64,000 nt of DNA from positions 108,390 through 172,389 of the forward strand of contig NZ_FTMG01000016.1 of the NCBI RefSeq assembly GCF_900155965.1, given 5' to 3'. Source of the DNA: Mucilaginibacter lappiensis. Its GTDB lineage: Bacteria > Bacteroidota > Bacteroidia > Sphingobacteriales > Sphingobacteriaceae. Below the pieces are notes generated by a model. It saw nothing but the letters and a program-made list of their open reading frames with translations, had not been told where the DNA came from and did no database searches. Of the stretch, positions 22,626-32,635 are shown in pieces (position 1 is the stretch's first letter; each line of letters begins with the position of its first letter). The translations under genes were made by a program, and so were the position numbers.

Positions 22626-25400
22626 ATGAATACAGAAGATCGCATCTGGAACCTGGTGATAAAAAAGCTAACCCATGAAGCATCTGAACAGGAGCTGCAG
22701 GAGTTAGCTATACTGCTTAGTGAAAATCCGGATATTGATGATAGCGTAAACTTGATGCTCAAATGGTGGCAACCCCAAACGGAACAGACACAGGAGGGAC
22801 ACAGCTATTTTCTTTTTAAAAAAATACTTAATCGTATCAAAGAAGCAGAAACGAAATTGCCGTTAACTAACCTTTCTCAAGAAACAAAGGCCGGTAATTT
22901 TGAACCGGGCTTTAAAAAAAAAGCACTAAGCAATCCAATTAATCACTTCGTAAGCCATATCACCATGATAAAGAATTATTTAAAAATTGCAGTAAGGCAG
23001 TTGCTCAAACAAAAAATGTATGCGGCCATCAAAGTTGGAGGCTTTGCGCTGAGTATTGCTGCCTGCTTACTTATTGCTTTATATATACGAGAAGAATTAA
23101 GCTTTGACAAAAGCTACCCCGATGCCGACAGTATTTACAGGATTGTAGGGATATACAATATGGACAACATCCATGAAAAAGGAGTTGATTGGCCGGCTGT
23201 AATGGGCAGAACAATGAAAGCTGATTTTCCGGAGGTGGAAAAGTTTGGTCGCTTAATGCCCAATTCACTTTTTTGGGGTGCAGGCAGCAATGAGTTGAAA
23301 CGGAGCGATGCGCCCGAAAATACACATGAGGAGGGTTTTGTGTATGCAGATCAGTCGCTTCTTGATATATTAAAGTTGCCCATGATTTATGGCGATAGGG
23401 CGCATGCGCTTGCTGAGCCTTTAACCATGGTGATATCAAAAAGTAAGGCCGATAAATATTTTCCGGGTCAAAACCCTGTTGGTAAGGTGATGTACCTTAA
23501 TAATAACAAAAGCAAGCCCTACAAAATTGGCGCCGTGATGCAGGATATCCCAACCACATCACACCTGCATGAATATAATTTTTTCCTAACGCTTGCCGGT
23601 GTGGAATTTTGGAATGGCGAGCAGACTACCTGGCAAGCAAGTAATTACCGTATTTATGTTGCACTAAAACCGGGGACTAATATGGCCCAGTTTAACAAAA
23701 AGGTAACCGATGGGATAATTAACAATTATTATATCCCTGATATGATCAAAAGCGGGGATAAAAATGCCTCAAAAATTAAAAATGCATTAACCATGCGCGT
23801 CCAGAATGTTGAAGATATCAATCTCCGGTCATATGATATTCATGATGGCATGTCGCATGGCGATATCCGTTTCATTTGGTTGTTTGGTGCTGTTGCCGGC
23901 TTTATACTGCTTATAGCCTGTATCAATTTTATCAATCTTTCCACCGCCAAATCGGCTAACCGTGCTAAAGAAGTAGGTTTACGCAAAGTGGTAGGCTCGC
24001 AACGCAGTGGCTTAATCCAGCAATTTTTAACCGAATCATTACTGTATAGCTTTTTTTCTTTCGCCCTGGGTTTAATCCTGGCGGTTATACTGCTGCCTTA
24101 TTTTAATATGCTTGCCTCCAAATCATTAACTATCCCCTGGCAACAATGGTGGTTGTTGCCAACAGTGTTGGTATCGGCTGTTATTATTGGGGTAGTTGCA
24201 GGGATTTATCCGGCCTTCTATCTTTCGGGCTTTAAACCTGCCGAAGTATTGAAGGGCAAGCTGAGTTCTGGCAGCAAAAGTTCAGGACTGCGTAATGGCT
24301 TAGTGGTTTTTCAGTTCACCACATCCATTATTTTAATCATCAGCACGTTTATTATTTACAACCAGATGCAATTCATCCTCAATAAAAAAGTGGGGTTTGA
24401 GAAAGACCAGGTGGTGATGATACAAGGCACCAATACCCTGGATAATGAGGTAAAGAATTTTAAAGAAGAATTGTTAAAGCTGCCGGCAGTAAAAAGTGTA
24501 TCCATAAGTGATTTTTTACCGGTAGCTGGTACCAAGCGAAATGGAAACCCATTTTACAATGAGGGAAAAGTTAAGACAGAAACTTCAGTCGGCGGTCAGT
24601 TTTGGGATATAGATGCCGACTATATCAAAACTTTTGGGATGAAACTGGTTGCCGGCCGCAATTTTAATCCAGCAATGAAAACTGATTCGCAGGCAGTTAT
24701 CATTAATCAAACCTTGGCTAAAAGACTTAACCTTAAAAATCCGGTAGGTAAAAGGATCAGCAATGGCGGAGATCCGATGTTGGTGATTGGTGTAGTACAG
24801 GATTTTAATTTTGAATCGTTGCGCGATGGGATAGAGCCTTTGGTATTGCATCTAAGTAACAGCAACTCCATCGTATCGGTAAAAGTAAAAACCGGCGATA
24901 TGAAAAATACGCTGGCCGAGATCACCAGAACCTGGAAAAGCTTTTCACCAAACCAGCCTATACGTTACACTTTCATGGATGAACGTTTTGCCAGCATGTA
25001 TGCTGATGTACAGCGCATGGGGCGCATATTTACCAGTTTTGCCATACTGGCTATTATAATAGCCTGCCTGGGCCTGTTTGCCCTGGCTGCCTATATGGCC
25101 GAGCAACGGAGCAAAGAGATAGGCATCCGTAAGGTGCTGGGCGCAAGTATCGGCAACATCACCACGTTGTTATCCCTCAATTTTATAAAACTGGTGTTTA
25201 TTGCCATTGTCATAGCGTCGCCTATAGCCTGGTGGGCCATGACCAAGTGGTTACAGGATTTTACTTATCGCATTCCTATTGGCTGGGAAGTATTTGTATT
25301 TGCAGGTATAGTTGCCATAAGTATTGCCCTGTTAACGGTAAGCTTTCAATCTATCAAGGCGGCCATTGCCAACCCCATCAAAAGTCTCAAAAGCGAATAA
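22626..25400 (+). CDS. MacB/FtsX-type ABC transporter permease with N-terminal cytoplasmic domain
   Basis: The 924-residue protein has an N-terminal 110-residue soluble domain (LVIKKLTHEASEQELQELA), resembling the N-terminus of FecR-type anti-sigma proteins. A duplicated MacB arrangement follows: TM1 near 142-160, a periplasmic MacB-PCD domain, three TMs (about 415-540) with the FtsX core GLRKVVGSQRSG, TM near 570, a second periplasmic domain, and three final TMs with GIRKVLGAS. These permeases move peptides or lipids or act as mechanotransmitters. No ATPase partner is nearby, which is usual for this Bacteroidota group. Confidence 0.92.
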   Translation: MNTEDRIWNLVIKKLTHEASEQELQELAILLSENPDIDDSVNLMLKWWQPQTEQTQEGHSYFLFKKILNRIKEAETKLPLTNLSQETKAGNFEPGFKKKALSNPINHFVSHITMIKNYLKIAVRQLLKQKMYAAIKVGGFALSIAACLLIALYIREELSFDKSYPDADSIYRIVGIYNMDNIHEKGVDWPAVMGRTMKADFPEVEKFGRLMPNSLFWGAGSNELKRSDAPENTHEEGFVYADQSLLDILKLPMIYGDRAHALAEPLTMVISKSKADKYFPGQNPVGKVMYLNNNKSKPYKIGAVMQDIPTTSHLHEYNFFLTLAGVEFWNGEQTTWQASNYRIYVALKPGTNMAQFNKKVTDGIINNYYIPDMIKSGDKNASKIKNALTMRVQNVEDINLRSYDIHDGMSHGDIRFIWLFGAVAGFILLIACINFINLSTAKSANRAKEVGLRKVVGSQRSGLIQQFLTESLLYSFFSFALGLILAVILLPYFNMLASKSLTIPWQQWWLLPTVLVSAVIIGVVAGIYPAFYLSGFKPAEVLKGKLSSGSKSSGLRNGLVVFQFTTSIILIISTFIIYNQMQFILNKKVGFEKDQVVMIQGTNTLDNEVKNFKEELLKLPAVKSVSISDFLPVAGTKRNGNPFYNEGKVKTETSVGGQFWDIDADYIKTFGMKLVAGRNFNPAMKTDSQAVIINQTLAKRLNLKNPVGKRISNGGDPMLVIGVVQDFNFESLRDGIEPLVLHLSNSNSIVSVKVKTGDMKNTLAEITRTWKSFSPNQPIRYTFMDERFASMYADVQRMGRIFTSFAILAIIIACLGLFALAAYMAEQRSKEIGIRKVLGASIGNITTLLSLNFIKLVFIAIVIASPIAWWAMTKWLQDFTYRIPIGWEVFVFAGIVAISIALLTVSFQSIKAAIANPIKSLKSE

Positions 25401-25419
25401 CCTATCTTAACCTGTCATA

Positions 25420-25460
25420 AAAAAAACAGCCCCGGGTAAAAACCGGGGCTGTTCTGTTTT
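25420..25460. terminator. Bidirectional terminator between permease and susD-like gene
   Basis: ACAGCCCCGG pairs with CCGGGGCTGT around a short A-rich loop, with A runs before and T runs after. It serves the converging genes on both sides. Confidence 0.9.
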
Positions 25461-25477
25461 TATTTGTATAATACTAA

Positions 25478-26989
25478 TTAAAAGCCTGGGTTATTAGGCA
25501 ATAATTTGGGATTAACATCTGTTTCCTGTTTTGGTAAAGGGAACAATAGTTGTTTTTCGGAATAAGTTGCATTGAATACTGTTTTATGACCTACAAAATT
25601 ATCCCAGTTACCAGTAACATCGTTATGTATTTTGCGGGTGCGCACCATATCAAACCACATTTTGTTTTCAAAGCAAAGCTCAAAATAACGTTGCAGCCAT
25701 ACTTCCTGCTCAAATGAGGTTTGGCTTAAAGCGCCAATCGGAGCCAGCGTAGCCCTTGCACGGATCTGATTTACATACTGAATGGCATTGCCATTTGGCG
25801 CCCCTTCGGCACGGTTTGAAGCTTCGGCATACATGAGCATCACATCGGCCAAACGATAAATGGTATAGTTCAAGTCTGACTTGGTTGTACTGGTAACCGC
25901 GTTTACATCAAACCATTTATAAATGTAATGATTTTTAAACACAACTGGCGCGTTCGGTGCTTTAATGGCAGGATAACTGGTGTAAAAGAATTGTTTTTCT
26001 GCTACACGTTTATCACCTGCCGGGAATGAAGCAATGAACTGATCTGTAGGCCAAACCGATCCATATTCATCAGAATAGGAAGATATGCCTGAAAAGTTAG
26101 GAATGGTAAGTGGGGTAAGTGGGTTGGTTGTAGGAACCGAGGCCGCGTACTGTATCTGGAAAATAAACTCACCATTATTTTTGTTAGCCGGAAGTATCAT
26201 ATCAGTATAATTCGGGAACAGGGTATATCCACCATTCTGAATTACATCTAATGAGCGTTTTGCCGATTCGGCATAGTTGGCGGCCCCTCCATTAATGGCA
26301 GCACCTGCATAGGTTAAATAAACATCGGCCAATAATGACTTTACCGCAGCCATAGATACTTTACCGGTAACATCTTTCCAGGGTAGTGTTGATTTTTCTG
26401 CTAAAAGCAAATCGGGGATAATGATCTCATCATAAATTTGCTTTGCCGGTACACGTGCAACCTGTAAGTTCAGATCCTTGGCCGGTTCAGTTATTTTAGG
26501 CACAGCGCCATACATACGTACCAGGAAAAAATAATATAAGGCCCGCAGCGTATGAGCTTCGGCTAACATATTGGTTTTAGATGCATCACTTAAATCGGAG
26601 GCATTAATGGTTGGTATCCTTTGTATGGCCAGGTTAGTTGCTCCAATACCCAGGTACATTTGTTGCCACCAGGTGTCAAAATAAAAGGAAGTGTTGCTAT
26701 AAGTAAGTGTTTGAAAATTTACAAACCCGGTTTGCCCCAGATCACTATTGGCTTTGCCTGTCATAAACTCCATCAGGTTCCAGGTATTACCACCGTATGA
26801 GCCAGATTGGCCAGCAAGTAAACCACCAAGGTTTTGATAACCCGCGTTAGCAAAGGCCCGGGCTACTTTAGAGCTTGAAAGATCAGAATTGGGGCCTAAA
26901 AAAGAGGTAGGCTTTTCTTCCAGGAACTTTTTGCATGAGCATGAAAGCAACATGCACGATACGATTAATATATTTTTTAATGTTTTCAT
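25478..26989 (-). CDS. SusD/RagB-family outer-membrane glycan-binding lipoprotein
   Basis: The 503-residue lipoprotein has a signal ending in LLSCSCKKFLEE, typical of SusD. TPR-like helices and loops follow: LAEAHTLRALYYFFLVRMYG, then VSMAAVKSLLADVYLTYAG, and near the C-terminus FELCFENKMWFDMVRT. SusD proteins cap the SusC channel and bind the glycan at the cell surface. The gene is 78 bp downstream of its SusC partner and last in the three-gene cluster. The target glycan cannot be read from sequence. Confidence 0.95.
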   Translation of the reverse strand: MKTLKNILIVSCMLLSCSCKKFLEEKPTSFLGPNSDLSSSKVARAFANAGYQNLGGLLAGQSGSYGGNTWNLMEFMTGKANSDLGQTGFVNFQTLTYSNTSFYFDTWWQQMYLGIGATNLAIQRIPTINASDLSDASKTNMLAEAHTLRALYYFFLVRMYGAVPKITEPAKDLNLQVARVPAKQIYDEIIIPDLLLAEKSTLPWKDVTGKVSMAAVKSLLADVYLTYAGAAINGGAANYAESAKRSLDVIQNGGYTLFPNYTDMILPANKNNGEFIFQIQYAASVPTTNPLTPLTIPNFSGISSYSDEYGSVWPTDQFIASFPAGDKRVAEKQFFYTSYPAIKAPNAPVVFKNHYIYKWFDVNAVTSTTKSDLNYTIYRLADVMLMYAEASNRAEGAPNGNAIQYVNQIRARATLAPIGALSQTSFEQEVWLQRYFELCFENKMWFDMVRTRKIHNDVTGNWDNFVGHKTVFNATYSEKQLLFPLPKQETDVNPKLLPNNPGF

Positions 26990-27067
26990 TTTAATGCGAT
27001 TTATTAGATGGTTTCTATTATATCCTTCAAGCTATTATTCTATCTGTTTTGATCATATCGCCAATTT

Positions 27068-30000
27068 TTAGAATCCTACCTGTAAGCCAAGGTTCCAGAT
27101 ACGTGGACGTGGGTTAGCGAAGAAATCTATATTTTGTGAAAATGCAGGATTTGAACCATAGCTGCTGTTAAACGTATCAACCTCAGGGTCGTAACCGGTG
27201 TATTTGGTGATCACGAACAGGTTTTGAACGCTTGCATAGATACGTAAACGGCTCATGTGTACGCGTTGCAGCATAGCAGTTGGGAAGGTATAACCCAATA
27301 TGAAGTTTTGGCCGCGAATAAATGAACCATCTTCTACCCACCAGGTATCAAAGTGCGAATCCTGTGCATATTTGTAGTTACGCACTTGTGATATAGAGGT
27401 GTTTTGGTTGTTTGGGGTCCATCCGTTTAATACAGTTTTTAAGCTGTTTGATATGGTTTGCCTGTCTTCAGACGAGTGTTTGAAGTTAGCGGCAGTATTT
27501 ACACCTTCAACAAAGCGGATATCGAAGGAGAAATCCCAATGTTTGTATTTGAAACTACTGCTGAAAGTACCTGTCCATTTTGGATAAGCGCGACCAATGA
27601 TGCTGTATTGGTTGCTGCCATCGGCATTATAGAGATATTTTCTGTCGCCGGCTTTTAAACCATGTTTGGCGGCTTCGGCAATATCAGCAGGCGAATCACT
27701 GTAAGTACCCACACGGGTCATACCGTAGAAAGAACCCAATGGCTGACCAACACGGATCACATAGTTTTGACCCAGGAAGTTGGGGCCAGGGAATATATCG
27801 GCACCACCATCATTCAATTTGGTTACTTTGTTTTTGTTGGATGCAAATATGAAATTGGTTGTCCATTCAAAATCAGAGGTTCTAACGTTCACAGTGCTCA
27901 GAGCAAGCTCAATACCGGTGTTTCTAACCGAACCAACGTTTTTGTAAACGTTTGCCGTGGTAAAACCTGCAGACCATGGAATAGGTGTTTGCAACAACAG
28001 GTCGCTGGTGTTTTTGATGTAGAAATCAGCATTCAGGTTTACCCTGTCGCCAAATAATCCCAGTTCAACACCACCATCCAGCATTTTGGTTCTTTCCCAT
28101 TTCAAATCGGGGTTACCCAAATAGGCAGGCAATAAAGATATCTGCGCAGCGCCGTTCAAAACAGTTTGACCTGTTCCGTATTGTGCAAGTGAACGATAGT
28201 TACCAATTTCCTGGTTACCGGTTATACCGTAACTGGCCCTCACCTTTAAGTTAGATACAGATTTGCTGTTTTTCAGGAAATCTTCCTGAGATACGCGCCA
28301 TGCCGCACCAACTGAAGGGAAGAAAGAGAATTTATTTTTTTCGCTGAACCTGGATGAACCGTCATAACGGCCTGTTGCGGTGAACAGGTATTTTTCATCA
28401 ATGTTGTAGCTGATACGGCCGTAGTAGGAGTTTAATGAATTACTCTCATCCTGTGATTCATTGGCGCTTTTTACAGAACCGGCTTGCTGATAATGATATT
28501 GGAAAAAATCATCAATAAAGTTTTGTGTTTCTGATCTTACCCTTTCGTACCCGTTTCTGTTAAAAGATATACCCGCTAAAGCTGTAAACCTTTGGTGGTC
28601 ATTGATCTTTTTGTTCCAGGTAAGGTAGTTTTCTGTTTGCCAGAAATAGTTTTGATAAGCGTTGATATTTGCTACACCACCCTGGTCGGCAGATAAATGC
28701 TGCAGGGCTAATGACGAGTAGAAATTGTTTTTTTGTGAGCTCAGGTTATAACCAAAATCAGTTTTAAAATCAAGCTCTTTTGATATCTTGAACTGGAAGT
28801 ATACGTTACCCAACATTTGCATGTTATTATTAAGCGTATAACGCTCATTAGCAATTTGGATAGGGTTTGGCGCACCTTCAAGACCGGCTATATCAAAGTT
28901 ACCGGCATAAACTCCGTTAGGATATTTGATAGGTACCAGAGGTACTTCTTCGGTAACCGCGCGGGGTACGTTCAAACTACCGTTGCCATCAGTTACCAAA
29001 CGCTGGCGGCTGCTGATCAGGTTAATACTACCACCTATTTTTAACCAGTCTTTAACATCGTTATCCATAGTCATTTTAATGGAATAGCGTTTAAAGGCCG
29101 ACGTAGGAGTTAAACCATGTTGATTAAGGTACCCTAATGATAAGCTGTAAACTGATTTTTCGCTACCACCCTGAATGTTTAATTGGTGGCTTTGTGAAAA
29201 AGAAGGTTTGTAAGTTTCTTTTTCCCAGTTGGTATCATATTTAGGGGTGTTATCCGGATTAAACAGTAATGGGAAATTTTGATAGTTAAGCGCTTTTGCT
29301 GGTGTTTGTACCGCGCCGGTAGGATCAAATTTTGCCCCATTGGCAAATGATTGGTTGTAAATGTCTATAAATTCTTTAGAATTAAGTGTGGGTACATGAC
29401 GATAAAGTTCGCTGATGTTTGTGTTAGCATCGTAGCTAATGGTTGCAGGGCCTTTTTTACCACGTTTGGTGGTTACCATGATAATACCATTAGCACCACG
29501 CACACCATAAATGGCTGTTGATGATGCATCTTTTAAAACTTCGATAGAAGCGATATCATTAGGGTTAATAGAGTTGGGGTCAACACCTACAACACCGTCT
29601 ACCACATAAACCGGATCGATATTGGAGTTGATGGAACCGATACCTCTGATGCGCACTTTTGCGCCCGCGCCTGGTGCGTTGCTGTTAACGCTTACATCAA
29701 CACCGGCAACTTTACCCTGTAAAGCCTGGGTTAAGTTAGGTACGGGTTTGTCAAGCAACTGCTCGGCTTTGATAGTAGTTACAGCACCGGTAAGGTCAGA
29801 TTTTTTTGCTGTACCATAACCAATAACCACTACCTCATTCAGGTTGCTGGCGGTTTCTTTTAATTGAACATTAATAGTACTTCTGCCATCGGCGCCTACT
29901 TCCTGGGTTGCAAAACCAGTATAGGAGAATATTAAAACGGCATTAGCATTTGGTAAGGAGATGTTGTAGTTTCCGTTTGCATCGGTCACGGTACCACTTG

Positions 30001-30142
30001 ATGTTCCCTTTATTTTTATGCTTACAGCAGGTAAAGGCGAGTTGTCTTGCGCACTGGTAACCTTTCCGCTAATTTTTATCTGTGCCATGGCCTGCAGGGA
30101 AAGCAGGGTGAACAGGATCGAGTAAATAAGGCTTTTCTTCAT
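27068..30142 (-). CDS. SusC/RagA TonB-linked outer-membrane transporter
   Basis: The 1024-residue protein starts at ATG 30140-30142, which gives the signal peptide MKKSLIYSILFTLLSLQAMA; a longer start is in frame but lacks support. Order: a carboxypeptidase-regulatory-like domain (residues 25-105, ISGKVTSAQDNSPLPAVSIK), TonB box/SusC motif VVVIGYGTAKKSDLTGAV, plug domain (IRGIGSINSNIDPVYVVDG), and a 22-strand barrel ending in GLQVGF. It imports oligosaccharides across the outer membrane with SusD, powered by TonB. No sigma/anti-sigma or hybrid two-component regulator is adjacent. Confidence 0.96.
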   Translation of the reverse strand: MKKSLIYSILFTLLSLQAMAQIKISGKVTSAQDNSPLPAVSIKIKGTSSGTVTDANGNYNISLPNANAVLIFSYTGFATQEVGADGRSTINVQLKETASNLNEVVVIGYGTAKKSDLTGAVTTIKAEQLLDKPVPNLTQALQGKVAGVDVSVNSNAPGAGAKVRIRGIGSINSNIDPVYVVDGVVGVDPNSINPNDIASIEVLKDASSTAIYGVRGANGIIMVTTKRGKKGPATISYDANTNISELYRHVPTLNSKEFIDIYNQSFANGAKFDPTGAVQTPAKALNYQNFPLLFNPDNTPKYDTNWEKETYKPSFSQSHQLNIQGGSEKSVYSLSLGYLNQHGLTPTSAFKRYSIKMTMDNDVKDWLKIGGSINLISSRQRLVTDGNGSLNVPRAVTEEVPLVPIKYPNGVYAGNFDIAGLEGAPNPIQIANERYTLNNNMQMLGNVYFQFKISKELDFKTDFGYNLSSQKNNFYSSLALQHLSADQGGVANINAYQNYFWQTENYLTWNKKINDHQRFTALAGISFNRNGYERVRSETQNFIDDFFQYHYQQAGSVKSANESQDESNSLNSYYGRISYNIDEKYLFTATGRYDGSSRFSEKNKFSFFPSVGAAWRVSQEDFLKNSKSVSNLKVRASYGITGNQEIGNYRSLAQYGTGQTVLNGAAQISLLPAYLGNPDLKWERTKMLDGGVELGLFGDRVNLNADFYIKNTSDLLLQTPIPWSAGFTTANVYKNVGSVRNTGIELALSTVNVRTSDFEWTTNFIFASNKNKVTKLNDGGADIFPGPNFLGQNYVIRVGQPLGSFYGMTRVGTYSDSPADIAEAAKHGLKAGDRKYLYNADGSNQYSIIGRAYPKWTGTFSSSFKYKHWDFSFDIRFVEGVNTAANFKHSSEDRQTISNSLKTVLNGWTPNNQNTSISQVRNYKYAQDSHFDTWWVEDGSFIRGQNFILGYTFPTAMLQRVHMSRLRIYASVQNLFVITKYTGYDPEVDTFNSSYGSNPAFSQNIDFFANPRPRIWNLGLQVGF

Positions 30143-30349
30143 AACGTTAATTAATAATTTAAGAATGGATTCTTTAGGGGAATATCCCATCGGATATTAA
30201 AAGACGGCTGATGACTAAGGGGGCTGGTGATACGCGGGAGGGGTACCCTTAAAAAAGGGCAAAGCAATCCACGCTACCTTAACGGTATTATTTTTTTTCA
30301 TGAAAATTTATTACTAAGTGGTTTCTAAAGTTGTACGCTAATCAATAGT

Positions 30350-31648
30350 TTATTTATTTTTAATAGCCCATTGTTTTAAAACTGTGATGGCATCAAACAA
30401 AACACCGGCTTCGCCCCTGAAATCGCCAGAGCCTTTTGGGGCGCCGGTTTGTACATCGTACCATTCATAAAAGCCTTTGTGCGCAATGGCCCTGTCAACC
30501 ATTGGTATTAATTCTTGATATGCTTCTTTTGCCTGACCGTTTGCAATCAGGGCAGCTATCATGCGTCCGCCAAACCAGGTCCAGTCGCCGGCGTTTTGAT
30601 AAATGTAAGGGTGCATATTGGGGAACTGTGCTGCCGGGTAGGCTGGATAAACCGTTTTACCAATAGTGGCATACTTATCTTTGGCTGCAGCGGCCAGTAA
30701 CTGTTTGTTTATTTCTTTAACCTCGGCGGGAGTATTAAACCCGGCCAGTATGGCGCAGATAGATCCACCGCTATACAGGATTTCGTCTTCATTAAAATCT
30801 TTGGAGAATGGGCTGCCGTTCATATAAATATGCGGGCGGTATTTCTGAGCCGAAGTCATCCACAGGTGTTTACGAACATTTGTTTTGATGGTATTGGCTA
30901 TGGTTGTCCAGTTTTGTTTGGTTTGATAATCCTGCGGCTTCATGGCCATAAAGTCATGGATGGCAATTACATACATGGCATTATCATAAATATCAATGGC
31001 CCATTTGGTTTTATCATTGATGGCTACACCCCAGCCGGTTTCGGGTTGTACATCGCCCCAGTCAATGGTGGTGGCACCTGTTACCAAACCGTATTTGGCC
31101 GACCATCTGTCTTTTTGGATATAAGCAAAGGCATCCTCTATTCTTTGCAGAACCGTTTTAGCACCTATTACTTCAAAAAGTATTGACCTGTCGCCGGTTA
31201 CATCTATGTATTTTTTTACAGCCTGAATAAGGGATGATTCCTGGTCGGTTTCGACGGTGTTTTTATGGGCCGCCCAACCTGGTAATAACTTGGAGTAGCG
31301 GTATTGGTAACCTACACCCGCTCTGGCACTATCAACCACACCGTCAACAATATTGCCGTCATCGCCCTGAATTTTAAAAAACATCAGGAGCATTTCTTTT
31401 ACCTTTTCTTTGGGGTGTACTTTTAAGGATCCTTTGATAAAAGTGTTAAAATCCCTGATCCATACTTCGTTATAGGAAGTGCCTGCGGAGAAACCGGAAA
31501 GCAATTTTAAGCCCCGTGCCTGTATGGTATCCAAACGGCTATCTGCCAGTATAGAACCGGCCAAAGCAGACTTATCTTTTACCTGCGCGTTTGCGCTCAG
31601 ATAAAATAGACACAGGAATATAAGCACACCTAGTAAACGTATCTTCAT
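30350..31648 (-). CDS. Secreted six-hairpin glycosidase-like protein
   Basis: The 432-residue protein starts at ATG 31646-31648, giving the signal peptide KIRLLGVLIFLCLFYLSANA. The chain is helical with repeated Trp- and Asp-rich turns typical of an (alpha/alpha)6 barrel (SYNEVWIRDFNTF, HKNTVETDQESSLIQA, TTIDWGDVQPETGWG, QNAGDWTWFGGRMIAALI). This pattern resembles glycogen-debranching and GH63/GH37-like enzymes, but the exact family is not certain. It is the first gene of the susC/susD cluster, 207 bp before susC, and probably processes the same glycan. Confidence 0.75.
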   Translation of the reverse strand: MKIRLLGVLIFLCLFYLSANAQVKDKSALAGSILADSRLDTIQARGLKLLSGFSAGTSYNEVWIRDFNTFIKGSLKVHPKEKVKEMLLMFFKIQGDDGNIVDGVVDSARAGVGYQYRYSKLLPGWAAHKNTVETDQESSLIQAVKKYIDVTGDRSILFEVIGAKTVLQRIEDAFAYIQKDRWSAKYGLVTGATTIDWGDVQPETGWGVAINDKTKWAIDIYDNAMYVIAIHDFMAMKPQDYQTKQNWTTIANTIKTNVRKHLWMTSAQKYRPHIYMNGSPFSKDFNEDEILYSGGSICAILAGFNTPAEVKEINKQLLAAAAKDKYATIGKTVYPAYPAAQFPNMHPYIYQNAGDWTWFGGRMIAALIANGQAKEAYQELIPMVDRAIAHKGFYEWYDVQTGAPKGSGDFRGEAGVLFDAITVLKQWAIKNK

Positions 31649-32013
31649 GCAGGGATAGTTAAAGGATGTAATATGATTAAAGGTATTTTGAACAGACAAA
31701 ATACGCAGTGTGAAATTGGTTATATTATATGTACAAACATACGTACATTAAATTCATTTCCAAATTTTTGTATTATAAAATGGTTAATCTTTAGGTGTTT
31801 TGTTATTATTAAATCTTAATCGGCGGCTAAAGGTAAACTATTTGTTACAAAAGTTGCCATAAAGATTTAAACTTAATCGATTAAGAAGTTTAATTTAACT
31901 GATAATTCTGATATGTAGCTATATGATATGTACTTTCATAACTTTATATGAAAGTACATATTTAATTAAGTGTTAATCGTTAAGTAATGCAGATAAGTTT
32001 GGTCCACAAATGA
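31649..32013. promoter_or_regulatory. Regulatory region with several palindromic operator candidates
   Basis: No gene fits here. I see ATGTAC...GTACAT (about 31737-31756), a perfect 14-bp palindrome CTTAATCGATTAAG at 31872-31885, a related site GTTAATCGTTAAG near 31973, and a perfect 15-bp inverted repeat ATATGTACTTTCATA with a 6-nt loop (31926-31940 and 31947-31961). The TTAATCGATTAA core resembles operators of LacI-family sugar regulators. It lies upstream of the glycosidase and downstream of the Crp-type regulator gene. Confidence 0.65.
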
Positions 32014-32583
32014 TTAACTGAAAATTCGTTTACGGATGCGTGATAATGACTGTGGTTTGATACCCACATAGGAAGCAATATGGTATTGCGGAATCCTTTG
32101 AGTAAGATCGGGGTAATGATTCAGGAACTGCTGATACCGCACCTCGGGAGGATCGGTATACAAGGAATCTAACTGTTGTATGGCCGATAAAAAGACCTGT
32201 TCAATAGCCACCCTGCCAAATTTCTCGCCTTCGGCCACCTCCCTGTAAAAACGCTGTAGCTTTTCATAGCTGATCACATATAGCCGTGTTGCTTCCAGTG
32301 CCTGGATATTTTTGTCGGATGGTACCTGCGGTAAAAAGCTGATGTAATTACAAACAAACTCGCCTTCCTTGTTAAAAAACATGGTTCGTTCGTCGCCATC
32401 GTTATTAATAAAATACCGAACGAGACCTTTATTAATAAAAGCCACATGCTTACACACTTGTCCATCCCTAAGCAGGTATTCGCCGGGTTTGAGGTTTAAC
32501 TCGGTAAACAGGTTTTTAATAATAGTTTCTTCTTCGGCAGAGAAGGATATCAGTTGTTTAATGGTACTGATCAATGATTCCAT
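32014..32583 (-). CDS. Crp/Fnr-family transcriptional regulator
   Basis: The 189-residue protein has a cyclic-nucleotide-binding-like beta-roll (about 10-120, LKPGEYLLRDGQVCKHVAFI and FFNKEGEFVCNYISF) and a C-terminal HTH (IASYVGIKPQSLSRIRKRIF). It lacks the Cys cluster of Fnr. The conserved Arg/Ser ligand pair of CRP is not evident, so the effector is unknown. Similar short regulators are very frequent in Sphingobacteriaceae. It lies upstream of the glycan cluster, but the intergenic palindromes do not match a CRP site. Confidence 0.9.
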   Translation of the reverse strand: MESLISTIKQLISFSAEEETIIKNLFTELNLKPGEYLLRDGQVCKHVAFINKGLVRYFINNDGDERTMFFNKEGEFVCNYISFLPQVPSDKNIQALEATRLYVISYEKLQRFYREVAEGEKFGRVAIEQVFLSAIQQLDSLYTDPPEVRYQQFLNHYPDLTQRIPQYHIASYVGIKPQSLSRIRKRIFS

Positions 32584-32635
32584 TGGCGTGTATATAAACC
32601 GGGTTTTACAAGTGAGATAGGCCGGCCATAATTTA

